Below, piece by piece: positions 25,389 through 36,269 of a stretch of DNA of 64,000 nt. The notes beneath the pieces are model-generated. The model did not search any database and was not told where the DNA came from. It saw only the letters and a program-made list of their open reading frames with translations. The DNA comes from Massilia sp. Root351 (GTDB lineage: Bacteria; Pseudomonadota; Gammaproteobacteria; Burkholderiales; Burkholderiaceae_D), in contig NZ_LMDJ01000008.1 of assembly GCF_001425045.1 (NCBI RefSeq), positions 3,432 through 67,431 of the forward strand, written 5' to 3'. The translations under genes and the position numbers were made by a program. Each line of letters starts with the position of its first letter. The stretch's first letter is position 1.

Positions 25389-26234
25389 GTGTCCGACCGT
25401 CTTGCTGTACTGCCGCAATACCTGCTGCCCAAGGGCGCGCTGACCAACTTCGCAGGCCGCGTGGCCGGCGCGAAGGCCGGCGCCATGACAACCCGCCTGA
25501 TCCGCTGGTTTGTCGGCCGCTACGACGTCAATATGGCCGAGGCGGCCAATCCGGACATCGCCAGCTACAGCTCCTTCAACGAATTCTTCACCCGCGCATT
25601 GCGGCCGGACGCGCGCCCGCTGGCCAACGCCGACTTCATCTGCCCGGTGGACGGCCGCATCAGCCAGTTCGGGGCTATCGAGGACGACCAGATCTTCCAG
25701 GCCAAGGGCCACAAATTCAGCACCACCGCGCTGGTGGGCGGCGACCAGGCACTGGCCGCGCAGTTCCAGCACGGCAGCTTCGCCAACCTGTACCTGAGTC
25801 CGCGCGACTACCACCGCATCCACATGCCGTGCGACGGCAAGCTGACGCGCATGATCTACGTGCCGGGCGAGCTGTTCTCGGTCAACCCGACCACCGCGCG
25901 CGGCATTCCCGGCCTGTTCGCCCGCAACGAGCGCGTGGTGTGCGTGTTCGACACCGCCAGCGGCCCCTTCGTCATGACCCTGGTGGGCGCCACCATCGTC
26001 GGCAGCATGGCCACCGTGTGGCACGGCGTGGTCAACCCGCCGCGCCACGACAGCGTGAAAGAGTGGACGTATGCCGACCAGGACATCGTGCTGAAGAAAG
26101 GCGACGAACTGGGCCGTTTCCTGCTCGGTTCCACCGTCGTCATGCTGTTCCCCAAGGACAAGCTGCACTTCAACGACAGCTGGCAGCCGGCCGGCCCGGT
26201 GCGCCTGGGCGAAACCATGGCCAACCTTAAATAA
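25389..26234 (+). CDS. psd: phosphatidylserine decarboxylase proenzyme
   Basis: 281 residues. It decarboxylates phosphatidylserine to phosphatidylethanolamine at the inner membrane and matures by autocleavage at the LGST motif (FLLGSTVVMLF, about residue 246), which yields the pyruvoyl-bearing alpha chain. Other family marks are PVDGRIS, YLSPRDYHRIHMP with the catalytic histidine, and PGELFSVNP. The GTG at 25389 (VSDRLAVLPQYLLPK) was chosen because betaproteobacterial Psd proteins start at this point. A DsbA-like gene follows 20 bases downstream. Confidence 0.95.
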   Translation: MSDRLAVLPQYLLPKGALTNFAGRVAGAKAGAMTTRLIRWFVGRYDVNMAEAANPDIASYSSFNEFFTRALRPDARPLANADFICPVDGRISQFGAIEDDQIFQAKGHKFSTTALVGGDQALAAQFQHGSFANLYLSPRDYHRIHMPCDGKLTRMIYVPGELFSVNPTTARGIPGLFARNERVVCVFDTASGPFVMTLVGATIVGSMATVWHGVVNPPRHDSVKEWTYADQDIVLKKGDELGRFLLGSTVVMLFPKDKLHFNDSWQPAGPVRLGETMANLK

Positions 26235-26254
26235 CCCTGCCGGATAAAACTGCG

Positions 26255-26935
26255 ATGCTGCTGAAACGTACCGTCTTTGCCGTGAGCCTGGCCATGGCCG
26301 CCGTTGCCGCCCTGCCAGCCGCCGCCTCTCCCGCCGTGCCGCGCGACGGCGCTGAATACCGCACGCTGGCCTCGCCGGTGACGCCGCAGGCCCAAGGCAA
26401 GAAGGTGGAGGTGATAGAGTTCTTCATGTACCACTGCCCGGCCTGCAACATGCTGGAGCCGGGCCTGGCGGCGTGGGTCAAGAAGCAAGGCGAGGCCATC
26501 CAGTTCCGCCGCATCCACGTGCCGCACACCGGCGCCGCCGATCCGGAAGCGCACTTGTTCCTGACCCTGGAAGCGATGAAGCTGGACGACAGCATGCACG
26601 GCAAGGTGCTCAACACCTGGCATGTGGAGCGCAAGCGCCTGAAGTCCGACGAGGACAACCTGGAGTGGGCGGTGAAAAACGGCCTCGACAAGGCGCAATT
26701 CCAGTCCGCCTACAACTCCTTCGGCGTGCTGACGCGCCTGCGCAACCTGGAAAAGCTGGTTGGCAGCTACCGCGTCGACGGCACGCCCACCGTTGTCATC
26801 AACGGCCGCTACCTGACCTCGCCCTCCATCGTCTCCGAAAGCAACCCCAACCTGCCACGCCCGTCGGTGGAAGCGGCAGCGTTCCAGGTGATGGACGCGC
26901 TGGTGCTCAAGGCGCAGCAGGAGTTGGGCAAGTAA
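26255..26935 (+). CDS. DsbA-like periplasmic thiol:disulfide oxidoreductase
   Basis: 226 residues: signal peptide (1 to about 25), thioredoxin fold with the active site CPAC in EFFMYHCPACNMLEPGL (about residue 68), an inserted helical domain, and the cis-proline loop VDGTPTVVINGRY. It would introduce disulfides into exported proteins and be re-oxidised by DsbB. The CPAC dipeptide differs from the CPHC of E. coli DsbA, so its redox potential may differ. It lies 20 bases after psd and is probably co-transcribed. Confidence 0.88.
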   Translation: MLLKRTVFAVSLAMAAVAALPAAASPAVPRDGAEYRTLASPVTPQAQGKKVEVIEFFMYHCPACNMLEPGLAAWVKKQGEAIQFRRIHVPHTGAADPEAHLFLTLEAMKLDDSMHGKVLNTWHVERKRLKSDEDNLEWAVKNGLDKAQFQSAYNSFGVLTRLRNLEKLVGSYRVDGTPTVVINGRYLTSPSIVSESNPNLPRPSVEAAAFQVMDALVLKAQQELGK

Positions 26936-27056
26936 AGCGATGGCGGGCGGCTGCGCTGTGGGCTCTCCACTCCGTCGCGAGCAGACATGCGATTCCCCAA
27001 TCGGAAGAATGCCTCATCTTGCTAGCCGGTCACTTGCGCCCCTGACCTGAGCGCCA

Positions 27057-27968
27057 TCAAGCAACTGAGCCCACCAGCCCGTCCAGCGATTCCAGCATGT
27101 CCAGGAACACCCGGGTCTTGGCCGGCATCAGCCGGCGGCCCGGGAACACGGCCCAGCCGGTCACCGTCGGGAAGCTCCATTCGGGCAGCACCCGCACCAA
27201 CTGCCCGCTTTCCAGGAAACTCTGCGCAAACAGCTCGGTGCTGGCGGCGATGCCGATGCCGGTGCAGGCCATGCGCACCAGCAGCTCCGGCGAGTTGGCG
27301 ATCATGCGCGCCGGCAGTTCCCGCTCCCACTCGGTTTTGCCGCGCAGCAGACGCCAGCGCATCATGCCGTTCAGCTTGGGCGGCAGGCTGAGCAGGTCAT
27401 GCTGGTACAGGTCGTCCGGATGCTCGGGCAGGCCGCGCAACGTGGTGTAGCCGGGCGAGGCATACAGCGCCAGCTTGCTGATGGCCACCGCGCGCGCCGC
27501 CAGCGTGGAGTCGTCCGGCAGATTGCCCATGCGGATGGCCAGGTCGAAGCCTTCGGCCACCAGGTCCACCCGGCGCGGCGACAAGTCGATCTCCAGCGAG
27601 ATGGCCGGATACTTTTCCATGAAGCGCGCCATCAGCGCGCCCATGGTGTGGTTGGCGAAGTCGCCCGGCATGGACACGCGCAGCAAGCCGCTGGGCGCCT
27701 GCTGGCGGTGCTGCGCCAGCGCGCCGGCCGCCTCCACTTCCTCGGTCACCTTGCGCGCGTGTTCCAGCAGGCTGGCGCCGAACTCGGTCAGCACCAGGCG
27801 CCGGGTGGTCCTTTGCAGCAGGCGTTCGCCCAGCTGCGCCTCCAGCAGCGACAGCCGGCGCGACACGGTGGACTTGGGCTGCCCCACCCGATCCGCCGCC
27901 GCTCTGAAACTGCCGCACTCCACTATCCGGGCGAACAGGAGCAAGTCGCCGGGGTCGATATCCGCCAT
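27057..27968 (-). CDS. LysR-family transcriptional regulator
   Basis: 303 residues. The winged helix-turn-helix is DLLLFARIVECGSFRAAADR followed by QPKSTVSRRLSLLEAQLGERLL, close to the CrgA/DsdC-like branch of LysR regulators common in Burkholderiales. The effector domain has LLRVSMPGDFANHTMGALM and DLAIRMGNLPDDSTLAAR. The ATG at 27968 was taken as start. It is divergent from the porin of the aromatic-acid cluster across 157 bases, so it could act on that promoter, but the shared operator there looks more like a MarR-type site. Confidence 0.86.
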   Translation of the reverse strand: MADIDPGDLLLFARIVECGSFRAAADRVGQPKSTVSRRLSLLEAQLGERLLQRTTRRLVLTEFGASLLEHARKVTEEVEAAGALAQHRQQAPSGLLRVSMPGDFANHTMGALMARFMEKYPAISLEIDLSPRRVDLVAEGFDLAIRMGNLPDDSTLAARAVAISKLALYASPGYTTLRGLPEHPDDLYQHDLLSLPPKLNGMMRWRLLRGKTEWERELPARMIANSPELLVRMACTGIGIAASTELFAQSFLESGQLVRVLPEWSFPTVTGWAVFPGRRLMPAKTRVFLDMLESLDGLVGSVA

Positions 27969-28058
27969 AAGAATTCCATGCTGTGTATGCCCGCGCACCT
28001 TACCACATCAGGCGCTGCCCAGAAAACAACGCAGCCGGCAACGCCTTGCATAAACTGA

Positions 28059-28094
28059 TTTACACCTAATATGTTTAAGCTTAAAGTATATTCC
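28059..28094 (+). promoter_or_regulatory. porin promoter with shared operator (site A)
   Basis: TTTACA (28059-28064) and TAAAGT (28082-28087) are 17 bases apart. The -10 box lies inside the palindromic element TTTAAGCTTAAAGTAT that starts at 28074. The same element, in the same position relative to the -10 box, precedes the CoA-ligase operon (33220) and, inverted, the ABC importer operon (33126). Confidence 0.65.
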
Positions 28095-28125
28095 GCAGGC
28101 TCCCCAACCCAACCAGGAAAACAAG

Positions 28126-29181
28126 ATGAAAAAGACCTTGCTCTCAGTCGCCATGTGTACCGCCTGTTCCCTCTCCGGCCTGGCCGCCGCGCAAAGCAGC
28201 GTCGCCGTGTATGGCGCGGTCGACGCCGGCATCGTGCGCGAATCGGGCGGCGTGGCCGGCAACATCACCAAGCTGACCGGCGGCGTGGAAGGCGGCTCGC
28301 GCCTCGGCTTCCGCGGCAGCGAGGACCTGGGCGACGGCATGAAAGGCATCTTTGCGCTGGAGATGGGCTTCGGCCTGGACACCGGCGTGAGCGGCCAGGG
28401 CGGCGTACTGTTCGGCCGCCAGGCCCTGGTCGGCCTGCAGACCAAATCCGGCACGCTGACCCTGGGCCGCCAATACACGCCGCTGTTCATGGCCATGACC
28501 AATATCGATCCCTTCCAGTCGCTCAGCACCGCAGGCTCCGCCGCCAACCTGATGTCGAACGCCGGCATCCGCATGAACAACACCGTGAAATACGCCATGC
28601 CCGATACCATGGGCTTCTCCGGCGAGCTGGCCTACGGCCTGGGCGAAGTGGCCGGCAACAGCGACGCCGGCCGCAATATCGGCGCCAACGCCGGCTATAC
28701 CAGCGGCCCGCTCAGCATCAAGGCAGCCTACGCCAACATCAACAGTATTCCGGCCGGCACCGCCGCCATGACCAAGGGCCGCACCACCATGCTGGGCGCC
28801 ACCTACGATTTCGGCGTGGCCAAGGCCGCGCTGGCCTATTCGGTCAACCGGGGCACGGTCAACATCAACAACACCATCAACCCGAACGGCCAGGCCGATT
28901 CGCGCGACCTGCTGCTGGGCGTGACCGTGCCGTACGGCCCGCACACGCTGCGCGCCTCCATCATCAACAAGAAGGACCGCGCCGGCACCAGGCGCGGCGC
29001 CGACCAGTGGGGCGTGGGCTACAGCTACTACCTGTCGCGCCGCACCGACGTCTACCTGGCCTACGCCAGCATCGACAACGACGCGGCCAAGGGCGCCACC
29101 GGCTTCTACACCGTAGGCAACGCCACCGAAGTGGGCTCGGGCGACCGCGCCATCAACCTCGGCATGCGCCACACCTTCTAA
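28126..29181 (+). CDS. Gram-negative general porin (Burkholderiales type)
   Basis: 351 residues: signal peptide (1-22, ending GLAAAQ), first strand SSVAVYGAVDAGIV typical of the betaproteobacterial porin family, the constriction-loop region after GFGLDTGVSGQGGVLFGRQALVGL, and the terminal strand AINLGMRHTF with the C-terminal phenylalanine needed for barrel assembly. It would let small solutes into the periplasm. Its promoter carries the same operator as the ligase and importer operons, so it probably serves uptake of the same aromatic acid. The thioesterase follows 14 bases downstream. Confidence 0.9.
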   Translation: MKKTLLSVAMCTACSLSGLAAAQSSVAVYGAVDAGIVRESGGVAGNITKLTGGVEGGSRLGFRGSEDLGDGMKGIFALEMGFGLDTGVSGQGGVLFGRQALVGLQTKSGTLTLGRQYTPLFMAMTNIDPFQSLSTAGSAANLMSNAGIRMNNTVKYAMPDTMGFSGELAYGLGEVAGNSDAGRNIGANAGYTSGPLSIKAAYANINSIPAGTAAMTKGRTTMLGATYDFGVAKAALAYSVNRGTVNINNTINPNGQADSRDLLLGVTVPYGPHTLRASIINKKDRAGTRRGADQWGVGYSYYLSRRTDVYLAYASIDNDAAKGATGFYTVGNATEVGSGDRAINLGMRHTF

Positions 29182-29195
29182 GCGGGGAACCCATC

Positions 29196-29606
29196 ATGGA
29201 TGCCAAGCCGGAGGTCAGTTTCGAACGCGAAGTGCTGGTCCGGTTTGCGCATTGCGACCCGGCCGGCATCGTCTTCTTTCCTCAATACCTGGTGCTGTTC
29301 AATGGCCTGGTGGAGGATTGGTTCAACGAGGGGCTGGGAATAGGATATGCGCACTTTATCGGCGCGCGGCGCTGCGGACTGCCGATCGTGAAGCTCGATT
29401 GCGAGTTCAAGGCGCCCAGCAAGATGGGGGAACGCCTTACGCTGTCGCTGGGCGTCGAGCGCGTGGGGAGCAGCTCGGTTGCGCTGCGGCTAAGCGCCAG
29501 CGCGGGCGGGCAAGTACGCGTGGTGTCCAGGCAGGTGCTGGTGACGACCTCGCTCGATACCAACAAGGCCATTTCCATCCCGGATGACTTGCGGCAGCTG
29601 CTGTAG
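29196..29606 (+). CDS. acyl-CoA thioesterase, 4-hydroxybenzoyl-CoA thioesterase type
   Basis: 136 residues with the hot-dog fold of the 4HBT family. FAHCDPAGIVFFPQYLVLFNGLVEDWF (about 15-40) contains the aspartate that serves as nucleophile in 4-hydroxybenzoyl-CoA thioesterase. It would release CoA from aromatic or dead-end thioesters, a useful safety valve in a CoA-dependent aromatic pathway. GGGGAA lies 9 bases before the ATG, and it shares the porin transcript. A similar thioesterase role is known in the 2-aminobenzoyl-CoA clusters of Azoarcus evansii, from memory. Confidence 0.82.
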   Translation: MDAKPEVSFEREVLVRFAHCDPAGIVFFPQYLVLFNGLVEDWFNEGLGIGYAHFIGARRCGLPIVKLDCEFKAPSKMGERLTLSLGVERVGSSSVALRLSASAGGQVRVVSRQVLVTTSLDTNKAISIPDDLRQLL

Positions 29607-29658
29607 CGCCGCCCGGCGGCTTACGCGCGGCGCGCCCCGCTAACCCGCCGGGCGGCGC
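29606..29658. terminator. 14-bp GC-rich hairpin between convergent genes
   Basis: GCGCCGCCCGGCGG (29606-29619) pairs perfectly with CCGCCGGGCGGCGC (29645-29658) around a 25-base loop. It starts on the last base of the thioesterase stop codon and ends 8 bases before the importer ATPase stop codon. No T-run follows on either strand, so it may be a REP-like repeat or a transcript-stabilising hairpin rather than an intrinsic terminator. Confidence 0.5.
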
Positions 29659-29666
29659 GCCTGCCA

Positions 29667-31161
<1,495 letters not shown>

Positions 31162-31165
<4 letters not shown>

Positions 31166-32148
31166 TTCCGCTCTCCCTTAAAACGGTCCGCCAGGCTGGC
31201 CATACCCTTCGGCAGCAGCAGTACCACGATCAGCAGAATCACGCCCAACGGCAGCTGCCAGTGTTCGGTGTACCCGGCCAGCACTTCCTCCAGTACCAGC
31301 AGGCCGAAGGCGCCCAGCACACCACCCCAAAAATAGCCGGCGCCTCCCAGGATCACCATCACCATCAGGCTGCCGGACTGGGTCCAGTGCACCAGGCTGG
31401 GGCTGACCAGCATGTTCTGGTTGGCGATCAGCGCTCCCGCCAGCCCGGCCAGCCCGCCGGCGATGGCGAAACAGGTCAGCTTGTAGCGGAACACGGGGTA
31501 GCCGATGGCGGCCATGCGGGTTTCGTTGTCGCGCACCGCCTGCAGCACGCGCCCGAAGCGCGAGTTGACCAGGCGGTGCATCAGCAGCAGGCAGCCGGCC
31601 AGCAACGCCAGCACCACATAGTAGAAGGCAGTGTCACCCGCCAGATCGAGGCCGGGCACGCCCAGCGAAGAGCGCGACATCAGGTTCAAGCCGTCCTCGC
31701 CGCCGTAGCTGCGCAGCGAAATGAACAGGTAGTAGACCATCTGCGCGAAGGCCAGGGTGATCATGATGAAGTAGATGCCGCGCGTGCGCAGGCACAGCGC
31801 GCCGATCGCCAGGGCCATCAGCCCGCCCACCAGCATGGCGGCCGGCCAGCTTATCCAGGCCGACACCACGCCATGCTGCATCAGGATACCCACCGCGTAG
31901 GCGCCGGCGCCGAAATAGGCCGCGTGGCCCAGGCTGACCATGCCGCCGAAGCCGAGTATCAGATTCAGGCTGCTGGCGGCCAGCGCGAAGATCATCAGCC
32001 TGCAGGCCATGCTGATGTAGAACTCCAGTCCCAGCGCCTGCGCGCCCAGCGGGAAAAGCAGGAACAGCGCCAGCAGCACCAGGGTGCGCGGCAGCGCAAT
32101 GCGGTGGTGCAGTTTGCTGTGCAGATTGGTCTGTGAAATGCCATACAT
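31162..32148 (-). CDS. HAAT-family ABC importer, permease (LivM type)
   Basis: 328 residues with eight to ten membrane helices. The LivM signature SLNLILGFGGMVSLGHAAYFGAGAYAVGIL (from about residue 60) and the coupling-loop region SRFGRVLQAVRDNETRMAAIGYPVFRYKL are clear. It forms the inner-membrane channel with the LivH-type permease. GGAG lies 9 bases before the ATG. The start is 9 bases after the LivH-type stop, and its end overlaps the LivG-type start. Confidence 0.92.
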
Positions 32149-32157
32149 GATGGGCTC

Positions 32158-33078
32158 CTAGCCTCGTGCGGGGAACAAGCCCTCGGGTTTGAAAAACAGC
32201 ACGGCGGCCATCAGGATATAGATCAGCATCGACGACAGGGCTGCCCCCAGGTCGGCCATCAAGCCTTCCGGCGCCAGCGCTGCCGTCAGCACCGGCAGCA
32301 GCGTGCGGCTCAGCGTGTCGACCACGCCGACCAGCAGTGCGCCGGCCAGCGCACCGCGGATCGAACCGATGCCGCCGATGACGATCACTACGAACGCCAG
32401 TATCAATATGCCCTCCCCCATGCCCGACTGCACCGTGAGTATGGGGCCGAGCAAGGCTCCCGCCAGCCCGCACAGCGCGGCGCCAAAGGCGAACAGCAGC
32501 GTAAACACGCGGCCGATATTGGCGCCCATCACCACCGCCATTTCGCGATTCGAGGCGCCGGCCCGCACCACCATGCCGATCCGGGTCTTCACCACCACGA
32601 AATACAACAGCAGCGCCACGGCAAAGCCGGCGCCGATGATGAACAGGCGGTAAGAGGAGTAGCTGAAGTGTTCAGTGAACTGCACCGGCGTGGCCAGCGC
32701 GGCCGGCACGTTGAGCGAAATTGGTGCCGCGCCCCACAGCATGCGCGCGGCCTGGTTGAAGATGAGGATCAGCGCGAACGTGGCCAGCACCTGGGACAGG
32801 TGGTCGCGCCCGTACAGCCGCCGCACCACCGCCAGTTCCAGCACCACGCCCAACAGCGCGGTGGCGCCCACCGCCAGCAGCAGTCCTATCCAGTACGATC
32901 CGGTCAGCCCGGTGAAGCTGGCGGCGAAATACGCGCCCGCCATATAGAGCGAGCCGTGCGCCAGGTTCACCAGGTCCATAATACCCAGTACCAGTGTCAG
33001 CCCGGCCGCCAGCAAAAACAGCATCAGACCGAATTGCAGGCCGTTCAGGCCGTGCTCGATCAGTAGCGCGATATCCAT
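32158..33078 (-). CDS. HAAT-family ABC importer, permease (LivH type)
   Basis: 306 residues from the ATG at 33078 (308 if the ATG at 33084 is used; the AGGG spacing favours the former). LivH marks are AAGLTLVLGIMDLVNLAHGSLYMAGAY, the coupling segment RIGMVVRAGASNREMAVVMGAN, and GGIGSIRGALAGALLVGVVDTL. It is the first gene of the minus-strand importer operon, which has no binding-protein gene of its own; that gene is the second of the divergent ligase operon. The shared operator lies 28 bases upstream. Confidence 0.92.
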   Translation of the reverse strand: MDIALLIEHGLNGLQFGLMLFLLAAGLTLVLGIMDLVNLAHGSLYMAGAYFAASFTGLTGSYWIGLLLAVGATALLGVVLELAVVRRLYGRDHLSQVLATFALILIFNQAARMLWGAAPISLNVPAALATPVQFTEHFSYSSYRLFIIGAGFAVALLLYFVVVKTRIGMVVRAGASNREMAVVMGANIGRVFTLLFAFGAALCGLAGALLGPILTVQSGMGEGILILAFVVIVIGGIGSIRGALAGALLVGVVDTLSRTLLPVLTAALAPEGLMADLGAALSSMLIYILMAAVLFFKPEGLFPARG

Positions 33079-33105
33079 GCCCATCCCTCTCCGAAGAAGT
33101 GCCTT

Positions 33106-33126
33106 GAAAAATACTTTAAGCTTCAA
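33106..33126 (-). promoter_or_regulatory. shared operator of the importer operon (site C)
   Basis: Read toward the importer genes the site is TTGAAGCTTAAAGTATTT, which matches sites A (28074) and B (33220) at all but a few positions and includes the same TAAAGT -10-like hexamer. No good -35 box was seen upstream. Its presence on the divergent side suggests one regulator controls uptake and catabolism together. Confidence 0.6.
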
Positions 33127-33204
33127 GCATGCTACCCGAATTTGGCTCAGCATCAAGCTTTTTCGCTTGCTGGCGCGGCTTTTTTTCAGCCCCGGATATT
33201 TTTC

Positions 33205-33240
33205 TTGACGCCTATATATTTTAAGCTTAAAGTATATTTC
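33205..33240 (+). promoter_or_regulatory. promoter and shared operator of the CoA-ligase operon (site B)
   Basis: TTGACG (33205-33210) and TAAAGT (33228-33233) are exactly 17 bases apart, as at the porin promoter. The palindrome TTTAAGCTTAAA (33220-33231) covers the spacer end and the -10 box, so a bound repressor would exclude RNA polymerase. The ligase ATG follows about 60 bases downstream of the predicted start. Confidence 0.68.
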
Positions 33241-33298
33241 AATCGCAGTGCACCAGCAGTTCGGACTCCCCCGCAGACATCGTCAACACGGAGCAGAA

Positions 33299-34924
33299 AT
33301 GATCGCTACAGGCTACACCGACACCTTCGCACGGGACAATTTACCGCCGCGCGAGCTATGGCCCGACATGACCCCCTTGCTGCCGGCACTGCACTACCCC
33401 GAGCGCCTGAACTGCGCCGCCGCACTGCTGGACCAGATGGTGGCCAAAGGCCACGGCGCCAGCCCCGCCATCCACAGCTACAAACTATCCTGGACCTACG
33501 CCGAATTGCTGGAAAAAGTGGACCGCATCGCCCATGTGCTGCGTGCCTCCCGAGGCAACGGCCTCGGCCTGGAGGCCGGCAACCGCGTCCTGCTGCGCGG
33601 CGCCAACAGCCCGATGATGGCGGCGTGCGCGCTGGCTGTGCTGAAGGCCGGCTGCGTGCTGGTGCCCACCATGCCGCTGCTGCGCGCCAAGGAACTGTCC
33701 GTGGCCATCGACAAGGCCAAGGTCAACGCGGTGCTGTGCTGCGCCGCGCTGGCCGAGGAAATGGAACTGGCGCGCAGCCAGACCGGCATGGCAGGGCCTG
33801 CCGTCTACTTCGGCGAGGGCGGCACGCTGGAACGGATGATGGAGGCCCAGCCGTCCAGTTTCGCAGCCGCCGATACCGCCGCCGACGACGTCTGCATCAT
33901 CGGTTTCACATCGGGCACCACCGGCGTTCCCAAAGGCACCATGCACTTTCACCGCGACGTGCTGGCCATTTGCGACTGCTTCCCCCGCTCCACGCTGGGC
34001 TCCGCCGCCAGCGACGTTTTCATCGGCACGCCGCCGCTGGCCTTCACCTTTGGCCTCGGCGGCCTGCTGCTGTTCCCGCTGCGCGTGGGCGCCGCCGCCG
34101 TGCTGCTGGACCGCCTGACGCCGGACTTGCTGCTGAAGGCGATCCAGGACTTCCGCGCCACCATCTGTTTCACCGCCCCCACCTTCTACCGCCTGATGGC
34201 GCCGCTGGTCCAGGACTACGACCTGACTTCGCTGCAGAAGGCCGTGTCGGCCGGCGAAGCGCTGCCGAACGCCACGCGCACACTGTGGCGCGAGAGCACC
34301 GGCCTGGAGATCATCGACGGCATCGGCGCCACCGAAATGCTGCACATCTTCATCTCGGCTTCCGGCGACGCGGTGCGCCCCGGCGCCACCGGCAAGGCCA
34401 TCCCCGGCTACCAGGCTTGCGTGCTGGGACCGGACGGCGAAGCGCTGCCGCCCGGCGAAGTCGGGCAGCTGGCCGTCAAGGGCCCCACCGGCTGCCGCTA
34501 CCTGGACGACGCGCGCCAGCAACAGTATGTGCGCAACGGCTGGAACCTCACCGGCGACGCCTACCGCATGGACCAGGACGGCTACTTCTGGTACCACGCG
34601 CGCACCGATGACATGATCATCTCGGCTGGCTACAATATCGCCGCGCCGGAAGTGGAGGAAGCGCTGATGTGCCATCCGGCCGTGGCCGAATGCGCGGTGG
34701 TGGGCTGGCCGGACGAGGAACGCGGCCAGATCGTCAAGGCCTTCGTGGTGCTGCGGCCGGGCCACGAGGCCGGCGCCGAACTGGCGCGCACGCTGCAGGA
34801 GCACGTCAAGCAGACCGTGGCGCCTTACAAGTATCCGCGTGCCGTAGAATTCCTGGCGGCGCTGCCGCGCACCCAGAGCGGCAAGCTGCAGCGCCATGTG
34901 CTGCGCAGCGCGCCGCTCAAGTAA
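33299..34924 (+). CDS. aromatic acid-CoA ligase (2-aminobenzoate/benzoate-CoA ligase type)
   Basis: 541 residues of the ANL superfamily. The ATP-binding P-loop is GFTSGTTGVPKGTMHFHRD (about 200-220); IDGIGATEMLHIFIS is the aromatic-CoA-ligase form of the adenylate motif; TGDAYRMDQDGYFWYHARTDDMI carries the hinge; and the catalytic lysine is in TQSGKLQR near the end. The start TDTFARDNLPPRELWPDM is characteristic of 2-aminobenzoate and benzoate-CoA ligases. It would activate anthranilate to 2-aminobenzoyl-CoA with ATP. It is the first gene of a ten-gene operon. Benzoate or salicylate remain alternative substrates. Confidence 0.88.
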   Translation: MIATGYTDTFARDNLPPRELWPDMTPLLPALHYPERLNCAAALLDQMVAKGHGASPAIHSYKLSWTYAELLEKVDRIAHVLRASRGNGLGLEAGNRVLLRGANSPMMAACALAVLKAGCVLVPTMPLLRAKELSVAIDKAKVNAVLCCAALAEEMELARSQTGMAGPAVYFGEGGTLERMMEAQPSSFAAADTAADDVCIIGFTSGTTGVPKGTMHFHRDVLAICDCFPRSTLGSAASDVFIGTPPLAFTFGLGGLLLFPLRVGAAAVLLDRLTPDLLLKAIQDFRATICFTAPTFYRLMAPLVQDYDLTSLQKAVSAGEALPNATRTLWRESTGLEIIDGIGATEMLHIFISASGDAVRPGATGKAIPGYQACVLGPDGEALPPGEVGQLAVKGPTGCRYLDDARQQQYVRNGWNLTGDAYRMDQDGYFWYHARTDDMIISAGYNIAAPEVEEALMCHPAVAECAVVGWPDEERGQIVKAFVVLRPGHEAGAELARTLQEHVKQTVAPYKYPRAVEFLAALPRTQSGKLQRHVLRSAPLK

Positions 34925-34994
34925 GCCCGTCACCAGGCCGATTGCCATCACACATAAGCACAACAACCATCCACCACCCAGCCAGGAGCCGCCA

Positions 34995-36188
34995 GTGAAA
35001 CTCACCGCCACCGCATTCCGCCACACCGCCCTCGCCGCCGCTTCCGCCGCCGCCCTGCTGGCTGCGGCCGCCCCGGCATCCGCCGCCGACAGCGTGAAGG
35101 TAGGCATGGTCACCACGCTGTCCGGCGCGGGCGCCGGCCTGGGCGTCGACATCCGCGACGGCTTCGCGCTGGCGCTCACCCACCTGGGCAGCAAGATGGG
35201 CAACCTGCCGGTGGAAATGGTCACCGGCGACGACCAGCAATCGCCCGACGTGGCCAAGCAGATGGTCGACAAGATGATCAAGAAGGACAAGGTCGACTTC
35301 ATGACCGGCATCGTGTTCTCCAACCTGATGCTGGCAGTCGGCCCCACGGTGTTCAACTCCAAGACCTACTTCGTCAGCGCCAACGCCGGCCCGTCGCAGT
35401 ATGCGGGCGAGCAGTGCAACCCCTATTTCTACAACGTCGCCTGGCAGAACGACAACCTGCACGAGGCGGTGGGCCAGCAGGTGCAGCAGCGCGGCTTCAA
35501 GAACGTGGCCCTGATTGCGCCGAACTACCCGGCCGGCAAGGACGCGCTGACCGGCTTCAAGCGTTACTACCGTGGCCAGGTGGCCGGCGAAATCCTCACC
35601 AAGCTGGGCCAGCTGGACTACGGCACGGAAATGGCGCAGCTGCGCGCCATGAAGCCGGACGCGGTCTACATCTTCCTGCCGGGCGGCATGGGCGTGAACT
35701 TCATCAAGCAGTTCGTCGACGCCGGCCTGTCCAAGAACCTGCAGCTGTTCGGCCCTGGCTTCTCGGCCGACGAGGACATCATCCGCGCGGTGGGCGCGCC
35801 GATGCTGGGCATGTTCAACGCGTCCCAGTGGGGACACGACATCGATAACCCGCAGAACAAGCGTTTCGTGGCCGACTTTGAAAAGACCTACGGCCGCCTG
35901 CCCAGCCTGTACGCATCCCAGGGCTACGACGCGGCCATGCTGATGGATTCGGCGGTGCGCGCCGTGAAGGGCAACCTGGCCGACAAGGCCGCCGTGGGCA
36001 AGGCGCTGCAGGCAGCCAGCTTCAAATCGGTGCGCGGCGACTTCAAGTTCAACCGCAATCACTACCCGATACAGAAGTACTACGCGCGCATGATCGGCAA
36101 GGACGCACAGGGCCGCATCACCAACCGCACGCTGGGCGTGGTGTTCGACGCCCACCAGGACGCCTACGTCGGCGCCTGCAAGCTGTAA
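34995..36188 (+). CDS. ABC importer periplasmic substrate-binding protein (HAAT family)
   Basis: 397 residues: signal peptide (1 to about 30, ending APASAAD) and a type I periplasmic binding fold beginning SVKVGMVTTLSGAGAGLGVDIRDGF. The segment LPVEMVTGDDQQSPDVAKQMVDKMI is typical of aromatic-acid and amide binding proteins of the LivK group. It delivers the ligand to the divergent LivHMGF-type importer, to which it is the missing partner. The start is GTG at 34995, supported by AGGAG 6-7 bases upstream. Confidence 0.9.
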   Translation: MKLTATAFRHTALAAASAAALLAAAAPASAADSVKVGMVTTLSGAGAGLGVDIRDGFALALTHLGSKMGNLPVEMVTGDDQQSPDVAKQMVDKMIKKDKVDFMTGIVFSNLMLAVGPTVFNSKTYFVSANAGPSQYAGEQCNPYFYNVAWQNDNLHEAVGQQVQQRGFKNVALIAPNYPAGKDALTGFKRYYRGQVAGEILTKLGQLDYGTEMAQLRAMKPDAVYIFLPGGMGVNFIKQFVDAGLSKNLQLFGPGFSADEDIIRAVGAPMLGMFNASQWGHDIDNPQNKRFVADFEKTYGRLPSLYASQGYDAAMLMDSAVRAVKGNLADKAAVGKALQAASFKSVRGDFKFNRNHYPIQKYYARMIGKDAQGRITNRTLGVVFDAHQDAYVGACKL

Positions 36189-36269
36189 TGAACGCAGGGG
36201 GGTTAGCGGAGGACGCCGAGTCCGGAACGCGTAACCCACCACCACAGGTAACGGAAACAAGGAGTCACG

